Positions 39,120 to 53,214 of a DNA stretch of 64,000 nt are shown here, one piece after another. The translations under genes and the position numbers were made by a program. The notes below the pieces were generated by a model that had not been told where the DNA came from, did no database searches, and saw nothing but the letters and a program-made list of their open reading frames with translations. Source of the DNA: Bordetella pertussis 18323 (GTDB lineage: Bacteria > Pseudomonadota > Gammaproteobacteria > Burkholderiales > Burkholderiaceae_B); NCBI RefSeq assembly GCF_000306945.1, contig NC_018518.1, positions 3,906,001 through 3,970,000 on the forward strand, read 5' to 3'. Each line of letters starts with the position of its first letter. Positions within the stretch are counted from its first letter, which is position 1.

Positions 39120-39935
39120 TTACTTTCCCCCGAACAGCCGCTTCAACAAGCCAGGCTTTTCATAGTCGGTAAAGCGCAGCGAGCGTTCTTCGCCCAGGAA
39201 GCGCGCCACGACGTCCTTGTAGGCTTCGGAGACGTCGGTATCTTTGAGGTGGATGGCGGGCAGGCCCTGGTTGGAGGCCTGCAGCACGGCTTCGGATTCC
39301 GGGATCACGCCGATCAGCTTGATGCGCAGGATATCCTCGATGTCGCTCAGCGACAGCATTTCGCCGTCGTTGACGCGCTTGGGGTTGTAGCGGGTCAGCA
39401 GCAGGTATTCCTTGACCGGCTCGTCGCCCTGCACGGCGCGGCGCGACTTGGCGGCCAGGATGCCCAGGATGCGGTCGGAGTCGCGCACCGACGATACTTC
39501 GGGGTTGGTCACGACCAGCGCGTCGTCGGCGAAATAGGCGGCCATCAGCGCGCCCGCCTCGATACCGGCGGGCGAGTCGCAGACGATGTAGTCGAAGCCC
39601 ATTTCCTTGAGCTCGTCGATCACCTTCTCGACGCCTTCCTGCGTCAGCGCGTCCTTGTCGCGGGTCTGCGAGGCGGGCAGGATGAACAGGTTCTCGAGTT
39701 GCTTGTCCTTGATGAGCGCCTGCTTGAGGGACGCCTCGCCCTGGATCACGTTGACGAAGTCGTAGACGACGCGGCGCTCGCACCCCATGATGAGGTCCAG
39801 GTTGCGCAAGCCGACATCGAAGTCGATGACAGCGGTCTTGTGGCCTCGCATTGCGAGGCCAGCGGAAAAGCTGGCGCTGGTGGTGGTCTTGCCCACCCCG
39901 CCCTTGCCGGAAGTCACCACAACAATACGTGTCAT
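39120..39935 (-). CDS. minD: Septum site-determining ATPase MinD
   Basis: A 271-aa ParA/MinD ATPase starting MTRIVVVTSGKGGVGKTTTS, with the deviant Walker A (GKGGVGKTT), DFDVGLRNLDLIMGCERRVVYD, given as DFDVGLRNLDLIMG, and YIVCDSPAGIEAGALMA (switch II). The C terminus GLLKRLFGGK is the amphipathic membrane-targeting helix. The frame extends upstream to 39986, but ATG 39935 gives the normal N terminus. It recruits MinC to the membrane to block FtsZ rings away from mid-cell. Confidence 0.98.
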   Translation of the reverse strand: MTRIVVVTSGKGGVGKTTTSASFSAGLAMRGHKTAVIDFDVGLRNLDLIMGCERRVVYDFVNVIQGEASLKQALIKDKQLENLFILPASQTRDKDALTQEGVEKVIDELKEMGFDYIVCDSPAGIEAGALMAAYFADDALVVTNPEVSSVRDSDRILGILAAKSRRAVQGDEPVKEYLLLTRYNPKRVNDGEMLSLSDIEDILRIKLIGVIPESEAVLQASNQGLPAIHLKDTDVSEAYKDVVARFLGEERSLRFTDYEKPGLLKRLFGGK

Positions 39936-40047
39936 GACGCTCGAACCCTTATTTATGTGCGTACAAATCGCGTTATCGTAAAGCAAAAAGCGTATGAAGG
40001 CTTCTTACAAGATGTAGGCAGTCGTATGCCGTTCGCCTGGTGTCGTT

Positions 40048-42801
<2,754 letters not shown>

Positions 42802-42916
42802 TCTGAAAGAATAGGAAAAAGCGGCGACAAAGAGTCAATTTTGCCACGTTCGCGCGGAAACACTGTTGCAAGCCGTCCCCCACATGCCGGAAACAGGCTC
42901 TAAACTACCGCCCATC

Positions 42917-44257
42917 ATGAATATCCCTCCACTCCTGCTGGCACGCGCGCAGTTCACGGCAAGCCTGGGCTTTCTGGCGCTGTTCCTGGCGATATCGCTG
43001 GCGCTGGCCTGGCTGCTGCTGTTCTTCAAGCTGCGCGCCCGCTGGTCGGGACAGTCCGGCTGGACGGCCGCCTACCGCTTCTGGGTGCGCATCTTCGCGC
43101 TGGCGTTCGTGCTGGCGCTGGCCTGCGCGGTGCCGGTGCTGATCCAGCTGGGCAGCCTCTGGTCGGGCCTGATGGACAAGATCGGCAACCTGGCCGGTCC
43201 CTTGCTGGGCTACGGCGTGCTGTCGATCTTCATCGTCAAGTCGTGCTTCCTGGGCGTGATGCTGTTTGGCCAGCGCCGGGTCTCCGACGCCGCCCATACG
43301 CTGGCCGTGCTGATGGTGGCGATCGGGCAGCTGGTGGCGGTGGGCTGGGTGCTGGCCCTGTTTTCCTGGCTGCAGACGCCTGACGGCGCGGTCCTGATCG
43401 ACGGCCGCTACCAGGTATACGACTGGCGCGCGGTGGTCCTGAATCCGTCGTTCGGCTGGCGCCTGGGCCTGACCGTGCTGGGCGCTTTCCTGACGGCCGG
43501 GTTCCTGATGCTGGGCGTGACCGCCATGCAGGCCCTGCGCCGCCCGCTGGACGACGGCGAGCGCCACGCCTTTCGCGCCGGCCTGACCGTCGCGCTGCTG
43601 GCCTCGCTGCTGCTGGGGCCGGTGGCCGCCGGCATGGGCGAGGTCACGGCGCGCCTGCAGCCGGCCAAGGCCGCCGCCGCGGCGGGCTTCTGGCACAGCG
43701 GCGCCGAGCCCGAGCTGGTGGTGTTCGGCTGGCCCAGCGCCCGCGCCCAGGCCAACCTGGCCGCGGTCTCGCTGGCCGGGGCGGGCGGGCGCTGGCTGCA
43801 CCGCGACGCTTCGCTCGGCTACCTGGGCCTGGACAAATTCTCCGGCATGCAGCCGCCCGTGGCCTTCACGTTCTGGTCCTTGCGGCTGGCGCTGGGACTG
43901 GGCCTGCTGATGCTGGCGGCCTCGTGCGCCACCCTGGCGCTGACCTGCCGGCGCGGTTTCGATCCGGTGGCCCTGCCGCGCTGGTGGCTGCGCGTGCTTT
44001 CGCTGCTGATGTTCGCCGGCGCGCTCGGAGTCGTGGCCACCTGGTGCTACGACCTGGCCGGCATGCAGCCGTATGCCGTCAATCGCGCCGTGACCCAGTC
44101 CGAAGTGCTGGGGCCGGTGACCACGCCCGCGCTGCTCTACAGCCTGGCCGGCCATATCGCGCTGTACGCCGTGCTGCTGGCCGCGTTCGTGGGCATGCTG
44201 TTTCACGCCGCGCGCTATGGCGTGGTGCCCGTGCGCAAGACCGGAGGATCCTCATGA
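42917..44257 (+). CDS. Divergent cytochrome bd subunit I (CydA)-like membrane protein
   Basis: A 446-aa protein with about nine membrane helices. It is recognisable as CydA by RAQFTASLGFLALFLAIS near the N terminus (compare RLQF..TAMYHFLF), AVVLNPSFGWRLGLTV, PPVAFTFWSLRLALGLGLLM and LAGMQPYAVNRAV (compare GRQPW). Aligned by eye, the three haem axial ligands of E. coli CydA are replaced: His19 by Leu20, His186 by Leu185, Met393 by Ala325. Glu99 and Glu107 are also missing. The quinol loop is short, giving 446 aa against about 520. ATG 42917 sits just after the promoter-like TAAACT. ATGA overlap with the cydB-like gene. Function unknown; it is unlikely to be an ordinary bd oxidase. Confidence 0.8.
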   Translation: MNIPPLLLARAQFTASLGFLALFLAISLALAWLLLFFKLRARWSGQSGWTAAYRFWVRIFALAFVLALACAVPVLIQLGSLWSGLMDKIGNLAGPLLGYGVLSIFIVKSCFLGVMLFGQRRVSDAAHTLAVLMVAIGQLVAVGWVLALFSWLQTPDGAVLIDGRYQVYDWRAVVLNPSFGWRLGLTVLGAFLTAGFLMLGVTAMQALRRPLDDGERHAFRAGLTVALLASLLLGPVAAGMGEVTARLQPAKAAAAAGFWHSGAEPELVVFGWPSARAQANLAAVSLAGAGGRWLHRDASLGYLGLDKFSGMQPPVAFTFWSLRLALGLGLLMLAASCATLALTCRRGFDPVALPRWWLRVLSLLMFAGALGVVATWCYDLAGMQPYAVNRAVTQSEVLGPVTTPALLYSLAGHIALYAVLLAAFVGMLFHAARYGVVPVRKTGGSS

Positions 44258-45311
44258 TCGCGACCCTGGCCGCCTCGCTGGGCCTGAGCCCCGACGATCC
44301 CTCGTTCTGGATGCCGCTGGTTTTCGTCGGGCTGTTGCTGCTGCTGATGGCGGCCGGCATCGTGCTCGACGGATTCGACATCGGCGTCGGACTGCTGCTG
44401 CAGCTGGCGCCCTCGGAAGAGCGCGGCCGCATGATGGGCCTGCTCAGCCCGTGGCGCGATGCCAACGAGTTCTGGCCGCTGCTGGGGCTGGGGCTGTTCG
44501 TCTCGGCGTTCCCGTTCGCCTGGGGGGGGGGGTGCTGGGCAAGCTGTTCGGGCCATTGACCGTGATGGCGCTGGGCATGGTGTTGCGCAGCGTGTCGTTC
44601 GAGTTCCGTATCCGCGCCCGCACCGAGATCAAGCCGCGCTGGATCTTCGGGTTCTGGGTGGGGTCGCTGCTGACCGCGCTGGGCCAGGGCATGGTGCTGG
44701 GGCGCATCGCCACCGACTACCAGGCCGACTCCGGCTACGGCTGGTTCGCCTTCTTCGTCGGGCTGTGCGTCATGGCCGCGTATGCGCTGCTGGGCGCGTG
44801 CTGGCTGGTCATGCGGGTCGACGGCGAGCTGCAGCGGCGCGCCGCCGGCTGGGCGCGGCACTCGATCCGCTGGACCGCCGCCGGCATGGTGGCCATCGCC
44901 GTGACGCTGGGCCTGGCCAACGCCGGCATCTTCTACAAATGGAGCAATACGGCCCACCTGGGCGTGGCCGCCATGGTCTGGGCCCTCATGCTGCTGGGCT
45001 TCGTGGCGGCCGAGATGCTGCTGGCGCGGCTGCCGGGCAAGGCCGACGGCTTCAGCTGGCTGCCGTTCGTCCTGTGCGTGATGCTGTTCGTGCTGATGCT
45101 GTGCGGCCTGGCCTACAGCTTCTTCCCGTACCTGATCCTCGACGACATGACCATCTGGGATGGCAGCGGCGCGCTGGATTCCATGCGGCTGGTGCTGGCC
45201 GGCACCATGATCGGGGTGCCCGTGGTGCTGGTATTCAACATCCTGGCGTACCGTTCGGTGTTCGGCAAGGAACGCCGGCCGGTGCCGCTCTTGCCGCCGC
45301 CGGGCGCCTGA
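44254..45311 (+). pseudogene. Cytochrome bd subunit II (CydB)-like gene, frameshifted at a run of 11 G
   Basis: The first frame from ATG 44254 gives MIATLAASLGLSPDD, IVLDGFDIGVGLLLQL (the conserved CydB GFDLGVG) and FVSAFPFAWGG. At 44522-44532 there are 11 consecutive G; 9 or 12 would stay in frame and lead into VLGKLFGPLTVMALGMVLRS. The rest, in the other frame, is a complete CydB: FEFRIRARTEIKPRW, VMRVDGELQRRAAGWAR and SFFPYLILDDMTIWDGS near the C terminus. Restored length about 350 aa. Whether it is off permanently or switches by slipped-strand mispairing cannot be told from one sequence. Confidence 0.88.
44522..44532 (+). repeat. Poly-G tract of 11 in the cydB-like gene
   Basis: T-G11-T in the coding strand of the cydB-like gene. 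In-frame lengths are 9 and 12. It is the longest homopolymer I noticed in the window and has the length typical of slipped-strand switches in Bordetella. Confidence 0.85.
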
Positions 45312-45327
45312 CGGCGCGGCCGGCGGG

Positions 45328-46752
45328 TCAAGCCTTCGCAAGCGGCAGGGTAATGCGCACCAGCAGGCCGCCCGAGGGCGCCTGGCGCAATTCGAGCCCG
45401 CCGCCGTGGGCGCGCGCGATGGCCTCGGCCAGCGCCAGCCCCAGGCCGACGTTGCCGGTGCGCGTGCGGGCGTCGTCCAGCCTCGCGAAGGGCCGCAGCG
45501 CCTCGGTGCGCCGCTCGGGCGCGATGCCGGGCCCGTGGTCCGACACTTCCAGCACCGCCATGTCCGCGTCGCGCCGCAGGCTGACCTCGACCGGCGGCGC
45601 GCCATGATGCAGGGCGTTGCCGATCAGGTTGTCCAGCAGGCGGCCCAGCGCCACCGCGTCTGCCTGTATGCCCAGCGCGCCATTGTCGGGCGCCTGCAGG
45701 CGGATGTCGGTGCCCGCACCCTGCCATGCGCCCACGCGCTCGGCCAGCCATTCGCCCAGCGCCAGCGGCGCGTAGCGGTAGGCGGCCGGGTCGGTGCCGC
45801 GCACGAAGCCGATGAACTGGTCGACCATGTGCTGCATGTCCTGCAGGTCCTTGCGCAATCCTTCCTTGAGCGTCGGGTCGTCGGCCATTTCGATGCGCAG
45901 CCACATGCGCGACAGCGGCCCCTTCAGGTCGTGCGGCAGCCCTGACAGCAGCGTGCGCCGCACCGAGTCGGACTCGGCCAGCGCGTCCAGCATGGCGTTG
46001 AAGCGTTCGCCCAGCACGCGCGTTTCATGCGGCCCCGAGGGTTCGACGCGCTGGGGCTGGCCGGCGGCCAGCTGGTCGGCGGCGTCGGCCAGGCGCGTGA
46101 GCGGCCGCGTGATGTGCCACGAAAACCAGGCGGCCAGCAGCAGCACCAGCCCGATCCCGCCGACCCAGAATGCGATCAATGGGGTGGCGACGGGCGGATC
46201 CAGGCGTTCGAGCGGGATGACCAGCCATTCGCGCAGCGGCGGCGCGTCGTCGGGCGAGGGGCTGGGCGCCAGCGAGATGAAGATTTCCGGCCGGGGGCCG
46301 CGCGACAGCGCCACACGGGTGCCGTCGCTGAGACGCTCGTTGAGTTCGCTGACCAGGCCGCGCAGGTCGCGCCGGATGTCGTCGGGCGGCGGATGGCGGC
46401 GTTCGTACTCGCGCCGCATCCGCTCGCGCTCGGCCTCGTCTTCCTGGGGGCCGCGATGCCAGCGCTGCAGCCGCGCGTCGGCCGGCAGCGAGCGCGACCA
46501 GAGCCGCCACTGGTTGCCGGAAGCCTGGCGCACGAACTCCGCGCGTTCGTCGGTCGGCACCTGCGACAGCGAGGCGCGCAAGGTGCGGATGGTGGTGGCG
46601 ATGTAGTCGATCGCCACGTCTTCCATGAATTTGTGCCGGAAATAGGACACCGTGGCCAGCGTGGCGGCCTGCGCCAGCAGGACCGAACCCAGCACCAGCA
46701 GGATCAGGCGCATGCGCAGCGAGCGCGGCGCCGGCAGGCGGAGCAGTTTCAT
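45328..46752 (-). CDS. EnvZ-like sensor histidine kinase
   Basis: ATG 46752 overlaps the regulator stop by 1 nt (TGATG), so the two are translationally coupled. The 474-aa protein has a membrane segment at about 15-33, a periplasmic domain with a charged stretch (RRHPPPDDIRRDL), a second membrane segment at about 191-212, HAMP, and the H box TLLSGLPHDLKGPLSR with His274. N box LLDNLIGNALHHG, G1 SDHGPGI, G2 GLGLALAEAIARAHGG. It autophosphorylates His274 in response to an unknown envelope signal and passes phosphate to the OmpR-like partner. Confidence 0.93.
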   Translation of the reverse strand: MKLLRLPAPRSLRMRLILLVLGSVLLAQAATLATVSYFRHKFMEDVAIDYIATTIRTLRASLSQVPTDERAEFVRQASGNQWRLWSRSLPADARLQRWHRGPQEDEAERERMRREYERRHPPPDDIRRDLRGLVSELNERLSDGTRVALSRGPRPEIFISLAPSPSPDDAPPLREWLVIPLERLDPPVATPLIAFWVGGIGLVLLLAAWFSWHITRPLTRLADAADQLAAGQPQRVEPSGPHETRVLGERFNAMLDALAESDSVRRTLLSGLPHDLKGPLSRMWLRIEMADDPTLKEGLRKDLQDMQHMVDQFIGFVRGTDPAAYRYAPLALGEWLAERVGAWQGAGTDIRLQAPDNGALGIQADAVALGRLLDNLIGNALHHGAPPVEVSLRRDADMAVLEVSDHGPGIAPERRTEALRPFARLDDARTRTGNVGLGLALAEAIARAHGGGLELRQAPSGGLLVRITLPLAKA

Positions 46753-47459
46753 CAGGGCGAAAACCGGTAGCCGATGCCCCACACGGTCTGGATCCAGCGC
46801 GGCTGCTTCGGGTCTTCCTCGATGGCGCGCCGCAGGCGCAGGATGGCGATATCGATGGCGCGGTCGTTGCGCTCGCCGCCGTCGTCGTCGCGCGCCAGCG
46901 CCAGCGCCAGCAGGCGTTCGCGCGAGAGCGGCTTGCCGGCATTGCGTACCAGCGCTTCGAGCAGGTTGATTTCGCCGCCGGTCAGCTTGACCGGCGTGTC
47001 ATCGCGCAGCAATTGCCGCGTGGCAGGATCGAATACGAAGGGCCCGAAGCTGACCGGGGCGTCCTTGGTCAGGGCCGAGGGGCCGCGCTTGCGCCGCAGC
47101 ACGGCTTCGATGCGCGCCAGCAGCTCGCGCGGGTCGAAGGGCTTGCCGAGGTAGTCGTCGGCGCCGGCTTCCAGGCCGATGATGCGGTCCACGGCTTCGT
47201 CGCGCGCCGTCAGCAGGATGACGGGGATGTCTTCGCCCTGGTCGCGCAGGCGGCGGCAGGCGTCGGCGCCGTCGCCGCCCGGCAGCATGCGGTCCAGGAC
47301 GAGCAGGTCGGGGGCGTAGCGCGTGATGCGCGCGGCGAGGTCGCTGGCGTCGGGCGCCAGCAGGGTGTCGTAGCCATGCCGGTTGAGGTAGTCGGCCAGC
47401 AGTTGCCGCAAGGCGGGGTCGTCGTCGACGACCAGCAGCTTGGTATGAGGATTGTCCAT
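46752..47459 (-). CDS. OmpR-family response regulator
   Basis: A 235-aa protein. Receiver domain: VVDDDPALRQLL, phosphoacceptor Asp56 in LLVLDRMLPGGDG, VILLTARDE, and the conserved Lys in YLGKPFDPRELL. C-terminal winged helix: GGEINLLEALVRNAGKPLSR, NDRAIDIAILRLRRAIEEDP and WIQTVWGIGYRFSP. First gene of a two-gene operon with the kinase. Targets unknown; the divergent outer-surface gene at 47617 is a possible one by position only. Confidence 0.95.
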   Translation of the reverse strand: MDNPHTKLLVVDDDPALRQLLADYLNRHGYDTLLAPDASDLAARITRYAPDLLVLDRMLPGGDGADACRRLRDQGEDIPVILLTARDEAVDRIIGLEAGADDYLGKPFDPRELLARIEAVLRRKRGPSALTKDAPVSFGPFVFDPATRQLLRDDTPVKLTGGEINLLEALVRNAGKPLSRERLLALALARDDDGGERNDRAIDIAILRLRRAIEEDPKQPRWIQTVWGIGYRFSP

Positions 47460-48866
47460 GTTCGCATAGTGACGCGGCGCCCCGGGCGCCGCAAGAGGCG
47501 GGAAATCGACTGAAACGGACAGCGCCGGCGAAGCCGGCGCGCGCGGACGTAAAATCAGGCCCGTTGGCCGCCGCGCCGGGTCAGTTCCCGTGCCGATTTA
47601 TCAAGAAAGTTTACAGATGCCTCGCTCGGGAATTCCTACACTGGTGCGCGTGATGCTTGCCTGCGAACGCGAACACAGAGGCGTCTCGCGCGTGGCGGTG
47701 GCCGCTGTCCTGGCCGGCAATATGGCGCTGGCGGCCTGCGCCATGCCCGATCCGCCGGATATCTCCAGGGCCCCGGCGGGCCTCGAGGCCGGCCCCGAGC
47801 CTGCCGCGATCGACACCACCCCGCCCGAGACGGCGGCCCCCCGGCCCGCCGGGCGGGCCTATGCGCGCGCGGCCGACGACGTCGCCCGCTACGGCATCTC
47901 CGTGCTGGCGCCGGCCAGCTCGCAGCCGGTCGCGCTGGCGCCGGTGCTGCAGGAGCGCGCCATTCCCGAACCCTGCCGCATGCTGCCGGCGGAAACCGGC
48001 GCCGACGCCTCGGTGCACGCGGCCGCGCCGGCGCTCGGGCATGACCCCGCCGTGCCGTTGCCGCCTGCCGGCGACGGCGCCGATGCGCCCGCCAGCATGC
48101 CCCTGGGCTGCGAGGACTTGTTTCCCGACGTGCCGCCGGCCGAGCCGAACTACTCCTTCGGTCTCGAAACCGACGACCTGGCGGGCAAGCGTTCGGTCTA
48201 CCTCATGACCGGCGTGGCCCAGCCGCGCAGGCCCTGGTTTTCCTCCGCCAGCGCCGTGCCCACCGTCAGCTACGGCGACCGCAGCTGGGTCTACCGGCCC
48301 GTGACCGGCCCTTCGCTGGCCATGGGCAACGTCGTTTCCAAGGCGCCGGGCTGGGGCAGCACGGCGCCGATCGGCGGCGTGCAACTCAGCGACCGGCTCT
48401 CCCCCGGCGGGCTGCTGCCCGAGGGGCAACTGGGTTATTCGTCGGTGTTCGGGCGCCTGAACAACATGGATCCGGCCGCCACCTCGGGCGCGGTCGACTA
48501 TGGCGCCTCGGCGGGCAGCGGCATGGTCCGCTACGGGCTGACCCCCAGCCTGACGCTGGAAGGGCAGATGCAGTCGGCGCCTTCGCTGACCACGCGCGGC
48601 GTGGGCACCACTTACGCGGCGGGCGAACTGGGCACCTTCCAGGCCGGCGCCACCCAGAGCACCTTCGACGCGGTCAACGCCTGGCGCTACCGGTTCGGCT
48701 ACAACGTCAACCTGGCCGACGACGCGGTCACGCTGGGCGTGGCGACCGAGGAAGTGGGCGCCGGCTTCGGCGACCTGGCCAGTTTCCAGGACGGCGGCTT
48801 CGCCCATCGGCAGATGCGCAATACCTTGTCGGCCGGCGTGCCGATCAGCGGGTGGGGCACGCTAAG

Positions 48867-49909
48867 TGTGAAGATTCAATAGGTTGTATGCATGGTTCAT
48901 CCGAACCGGATTTGAGAAACTGGAAATCGCCACCCCCCCAGTTCACTCAAGGAGCCCGGCCGGATGAACACCCATAAGCATGCCCGATTGACCTTCCTAC
49001 GTCGACTCGAAATGGTCCAGCAATTGATCGCCCATCAAGTTTGTGTGCCTGAAGCGGCCCGCGCCTATGGGGTCACCGCGCCGACTGTGCGCAAATGGCT
49101 GGGCCGCTTCCTGGCTCAGGGCCAGGCGGGCTTGGCCGATGCGTCCTCGCGCCCGACGGTCTCGCCCCGAGCGATTGCGCCGGCCAAGGCGCTGGCTATC
49201 GTGGAGCTGCGCCGCAAGCGGCTGACCCAAGCGCGCATCGCCCAGGCGCTGGGCGTGTCAGCCAGCACCGTCAGCCGCGTCCTGGCCCGCGCCGGTCTGT
49301 CGCACCTGGCCGACCTGGAGCCGGCCGAGCCGGTGGTGCGCTACGAGCATCAGGCCCCCGGCGATCTGCTGCACATCGACATCAAGAAGCTGGGACGTAT
49401 CCAGCGCCCTGGCCACCGGGTCACGGGCAACCGACGCGATACCGTTGAGGGGGCCGGCTGGGACTTCGTCTTCGTGGCCATCGATGACCACGCCCGCGTG
49501 GCCTTCACCGACATCCACCCCGACGAGCGCTTCCCCAGCGCCGTCCAGTTCCTCAAGGACGCAGTGGCCTACTACCAGCGCCTGGGCGTGACCATCCAGC
49601 GCTTGCTCACCGACAATGGCTCGGCCTTTCGCAGCCGCGCCTTCGCCGCGCTGTGCCATGAGCTGGGCATCAAGCACCGCTTTACCCGACCTTACCGCCC
49701 ACAGACCAATGGCAAGGCCGAACGCTTCATCCAGTCGGCCTTGCGTGAGTGGGCTTACGCTCACACCTACCAGAACTCCCAACACCGAGCCGATGCCATG
49801 AAATCCTGGCTACACCACTACAACTGGCATCGACCCCACCAAGGCATCGGGCGCGCTGTACCCATCTCCAGACTCAACCTGGACGAATACAACCTATTGA
49901 CAGTTCACA
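48867..49909 (+). mobile_element. IS481 copy 2 (1,043 bp) with intact target duplication
   Basis: Same ends as copy 1. Flanked by GCTAAG on both sides (48861-48866 and 49910-49915), a true 6-bp target duplication and a one-base variant of the preferred NCTAGN site. It is therefore a simple insertion. Same orientation as copy 1, 43.9 kb away. Confidence 0.96.
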
Positions 49910-49914
49910 GCTAA
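48964..49914 (+). CDS. IS481 transposase (copy 2)
   Basis: 316 aa, identical to copy 1 except Tyr for His at residue 35 (AARAYGVTAP). DDE residues in LLHIDIKKLG, LLTDNGSAF and TNGKAERFIQ. The stop TAA (49912-49914) is provided by the flanking GCTAAG, not by the element. Confidence 0.95.
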   Translation: MNTHKHARLTFLRRLEMVQQLIAHQVCVPEAARAYGVTAPTVRKWLGRFLAQGQAGLADASSRPTVSPRAIAPAKALAIVELRRKRLTQARIAQALGVSASTVSRVLARAGLSHLADLEPAEPVVRYEHQAPGDLLHIDIKKLGRIQRPGHRVTGNRRDTVEGAGWDFVFVAIDDHARVAFTDIHPDERFPSAVQFLKDAVAYYQRLGVTIQRLLTDNGSAFRSRAFAALCHELGIKHRFTRPYRPQTNGKAERFIQSALREWAYAHTYQNSQHRADAMKSWLHHYNWHRPHQGIGRAVPISRLNLDEYNLLTVHS

Positions 49915-50193
49915 GCGGCACCTACCAGGCCAGCGGCATGGGCGTGGACAGCGTCACCGAGCGGCGCTTCGGCCTGCAGCACAGCATGCTGCTGGCGCCC
50001 AGCGTGAAGTTCGCGGTGGGCGCGGACCGCGACGTCATCTCCGGCGACTACGAAATGCGGGCCAATATCAGCATGCCGGTGGACGCCTTCATGCGCGGGC
50101 GCTGGCTGGGTTTCTAGCCGGCGGCCGGGGCGATTAGGGACAGGCCGGCGCTGGGGCTTAAAATCCCCGCCATGATGCATCTGCCTGCTACCC

Positions 50194-52014
<1,821 letters not shown>

Positions 52015-52018
52015 CGGC

Positions 52019-53092
52019 CTACTTGCTGAACAGCTCGCCCGTGCCGCCGCTCGCCGCGGCCGGCGGGGTCAGCCCCAGGTGGCGCCAGGTCGTCAGCGTG
52101 GCGGTGCGGCCGCGCGGCGTGCGCTGCAGGTAGCCGTGCTGGATCAGATACGGCTCGATGACGTCTTCGATGGTGTCGCGCTCTTCGCCGATCGCCGCCG
52201 CCAGGCTGTCCACGCCGACCGGGCCGCCGTCGAACTTGTGCACGATGGCTTCGAGCAGCTTGCGGTCCATGACATCCAGGCCCTGCGGGTCCACATCCAG
52301 CATGGCCAGCGCGCGGCCGGCGGCGTCCTGGTCGATCACGCCGTGAGACTTGACCTGCGCATAGTCGCGCACGCGCCGCAGCAGGCGGTTGGCGATACGC
52401 GGCGTGCCGCGCGAGCGGCGCGCCACTTCGTGCGCGCCGTCGGCGGTGATGTCGGCGTTGAGCAGGCTGGCGCTGCGCGTGACGATGCGGGCCAGTTCGT
52501 CGGTGTTGTAGAACTCCAGCCGCGACACGATGCCGAAGCGGTCGCGCAGCGGATTGGTCAGCATGCCGGCGCGGGTGGTGGCGCCCACCAGCGTGAAGGG
52601 TTGCAGGTCCAGCTTGACGCTGCGCGCGGCCGGGCCTTCGCCGATCAGGATGTCGATCTGGAAGTCTTCCAGCGCCGGATAGAGGATTTCCTCGACCACC
52701 GGCGACAGGCGGTGGATCTCGTCGATGAACAGGACGTCGTTGCGTTCCAGGTTGGTCAGCAGCGCCGCCAGGTCGCCCGGGCGCTCCAGCACGGGGCCGG
52801 ACGTCTGGCGCAGCTGCACGCCCATTTCGTGCGCGATGATGTGCGCCAGGGTGGTCTTGCCCAGGCCCGGCGGGCCGAACAGCAGGACATGGTCGAGCGC
52901 CTCGCCGCGCTTGCGCGCGGCCGCGATGAAGATCTCCAGCTGTTCGCGCGCGCGCTGCTGGCCGACGTATTCTTCCAGCGCCTTGGGCCGCAGGGCGCGT
53001 TCGATCGACTCCTCGTTGGGCGACACCGGTTGCGGCGCGACAATGCGGGGAGAATCGGGCAGGGAAGAGAGCGAGTCGGACTGAATGGCCAT
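52019..53092 (-). CDS. ruvB: Holliday junction branch migration ATPase RuvB
   Basis: 357 aa AAA+ ATPase: [20 protein letters not shown] (Walker A), [18 protein letters not shown] (Walker B), [20 protein letters not shown] (sensor 1 and arginine finger region), [19 protein letters not shown] (sensor 2) and the C-terminal winged helix [16 protein letters not shown]. It pumps DNA through Holliday junctions with RuvA. It is separated by about 2 kb from ruvA-ruvC, in the same direction. Confidence 0.98.
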   Translation of the reverse strand: MAIQSDSLSSLPDSPRIVAPQPVSPNEESIERALRPKALEEYVGQQRAREQLEIFIAAARKRGEALDHVLLFGPPGLGKTTLAHIIAHEMGVQLRQTSGPVLERPGDLAALLTNLERNDVLFIDEIHRLSPVVEEILYPALEDFQIDILIGEGPAARSVKLDLQPFTLVGATTRAGMLTNPLRDRFGIVSRLEFYNTDELARIVTRSASLLNADITADGAHEVARRSRGTPRIANRLLRRVRDYAQVKSHGVIDQDAAGRALAMLDVDPQGLDVMDRKLLEAIVHKFDGGPVGVDSLAAAIGEERDTIEDVIEPYLIQHGYLQRTPRGRTATLTTWRHLGLTPPAAASGGTGELFSK

Positions 53093-53214
53093 AAATTCGG
53101 ATCTGGGCGTGCGCGAAAGGCATCGTACACCACCCGGGCAGGCCTTGCGCCCGCCGGGCGCCGGCGATAGCGATATGATGCGGCAATCGCAGTCCGCCCA
53201 TCGAGGATTCCCCC

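Larger units (their letters stand above)
47617..50117 (+). pseudogene. Lipoprotein/outer-membrane usher-like protein, split by IS481 copy 2
   Basis: Before insertion the frame was continuous: with IS481 and one 6-bp target copy removed, GGCACGCTAAGC joins CGGCACCTACCAG to read GTLSGTYQASG, and the gene ends at 50117 (about 484 codons from ATG 47617). The N terminus has a lipobox-like LAGNMALAAC. The middle (NYSFGLETDDLAGKRSVYLM, GGLLPEGQLGYSSVFGRLN) and the beta-rich VRYGLTPSLTLEGQMQS resemble barrel strands of fimbrial usher-like proteins, but I cannot name a family. The insertion removes the last 67 residues, which include the final aromatic GRWLGF typical of outer-membrane barrels. Confidence 0.8.

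Noticed and set aside
46752..47459. Identification of the two-component pair as the known Bordetella RisAS or BvgAS systems
   Set aside because: The kinase lacks the Venus-flytrap and phosphorelay domains of BvgS, and the regulator N terminus does not match RisA as I recall it; a general OmpR/EnvZ-like label is safer.
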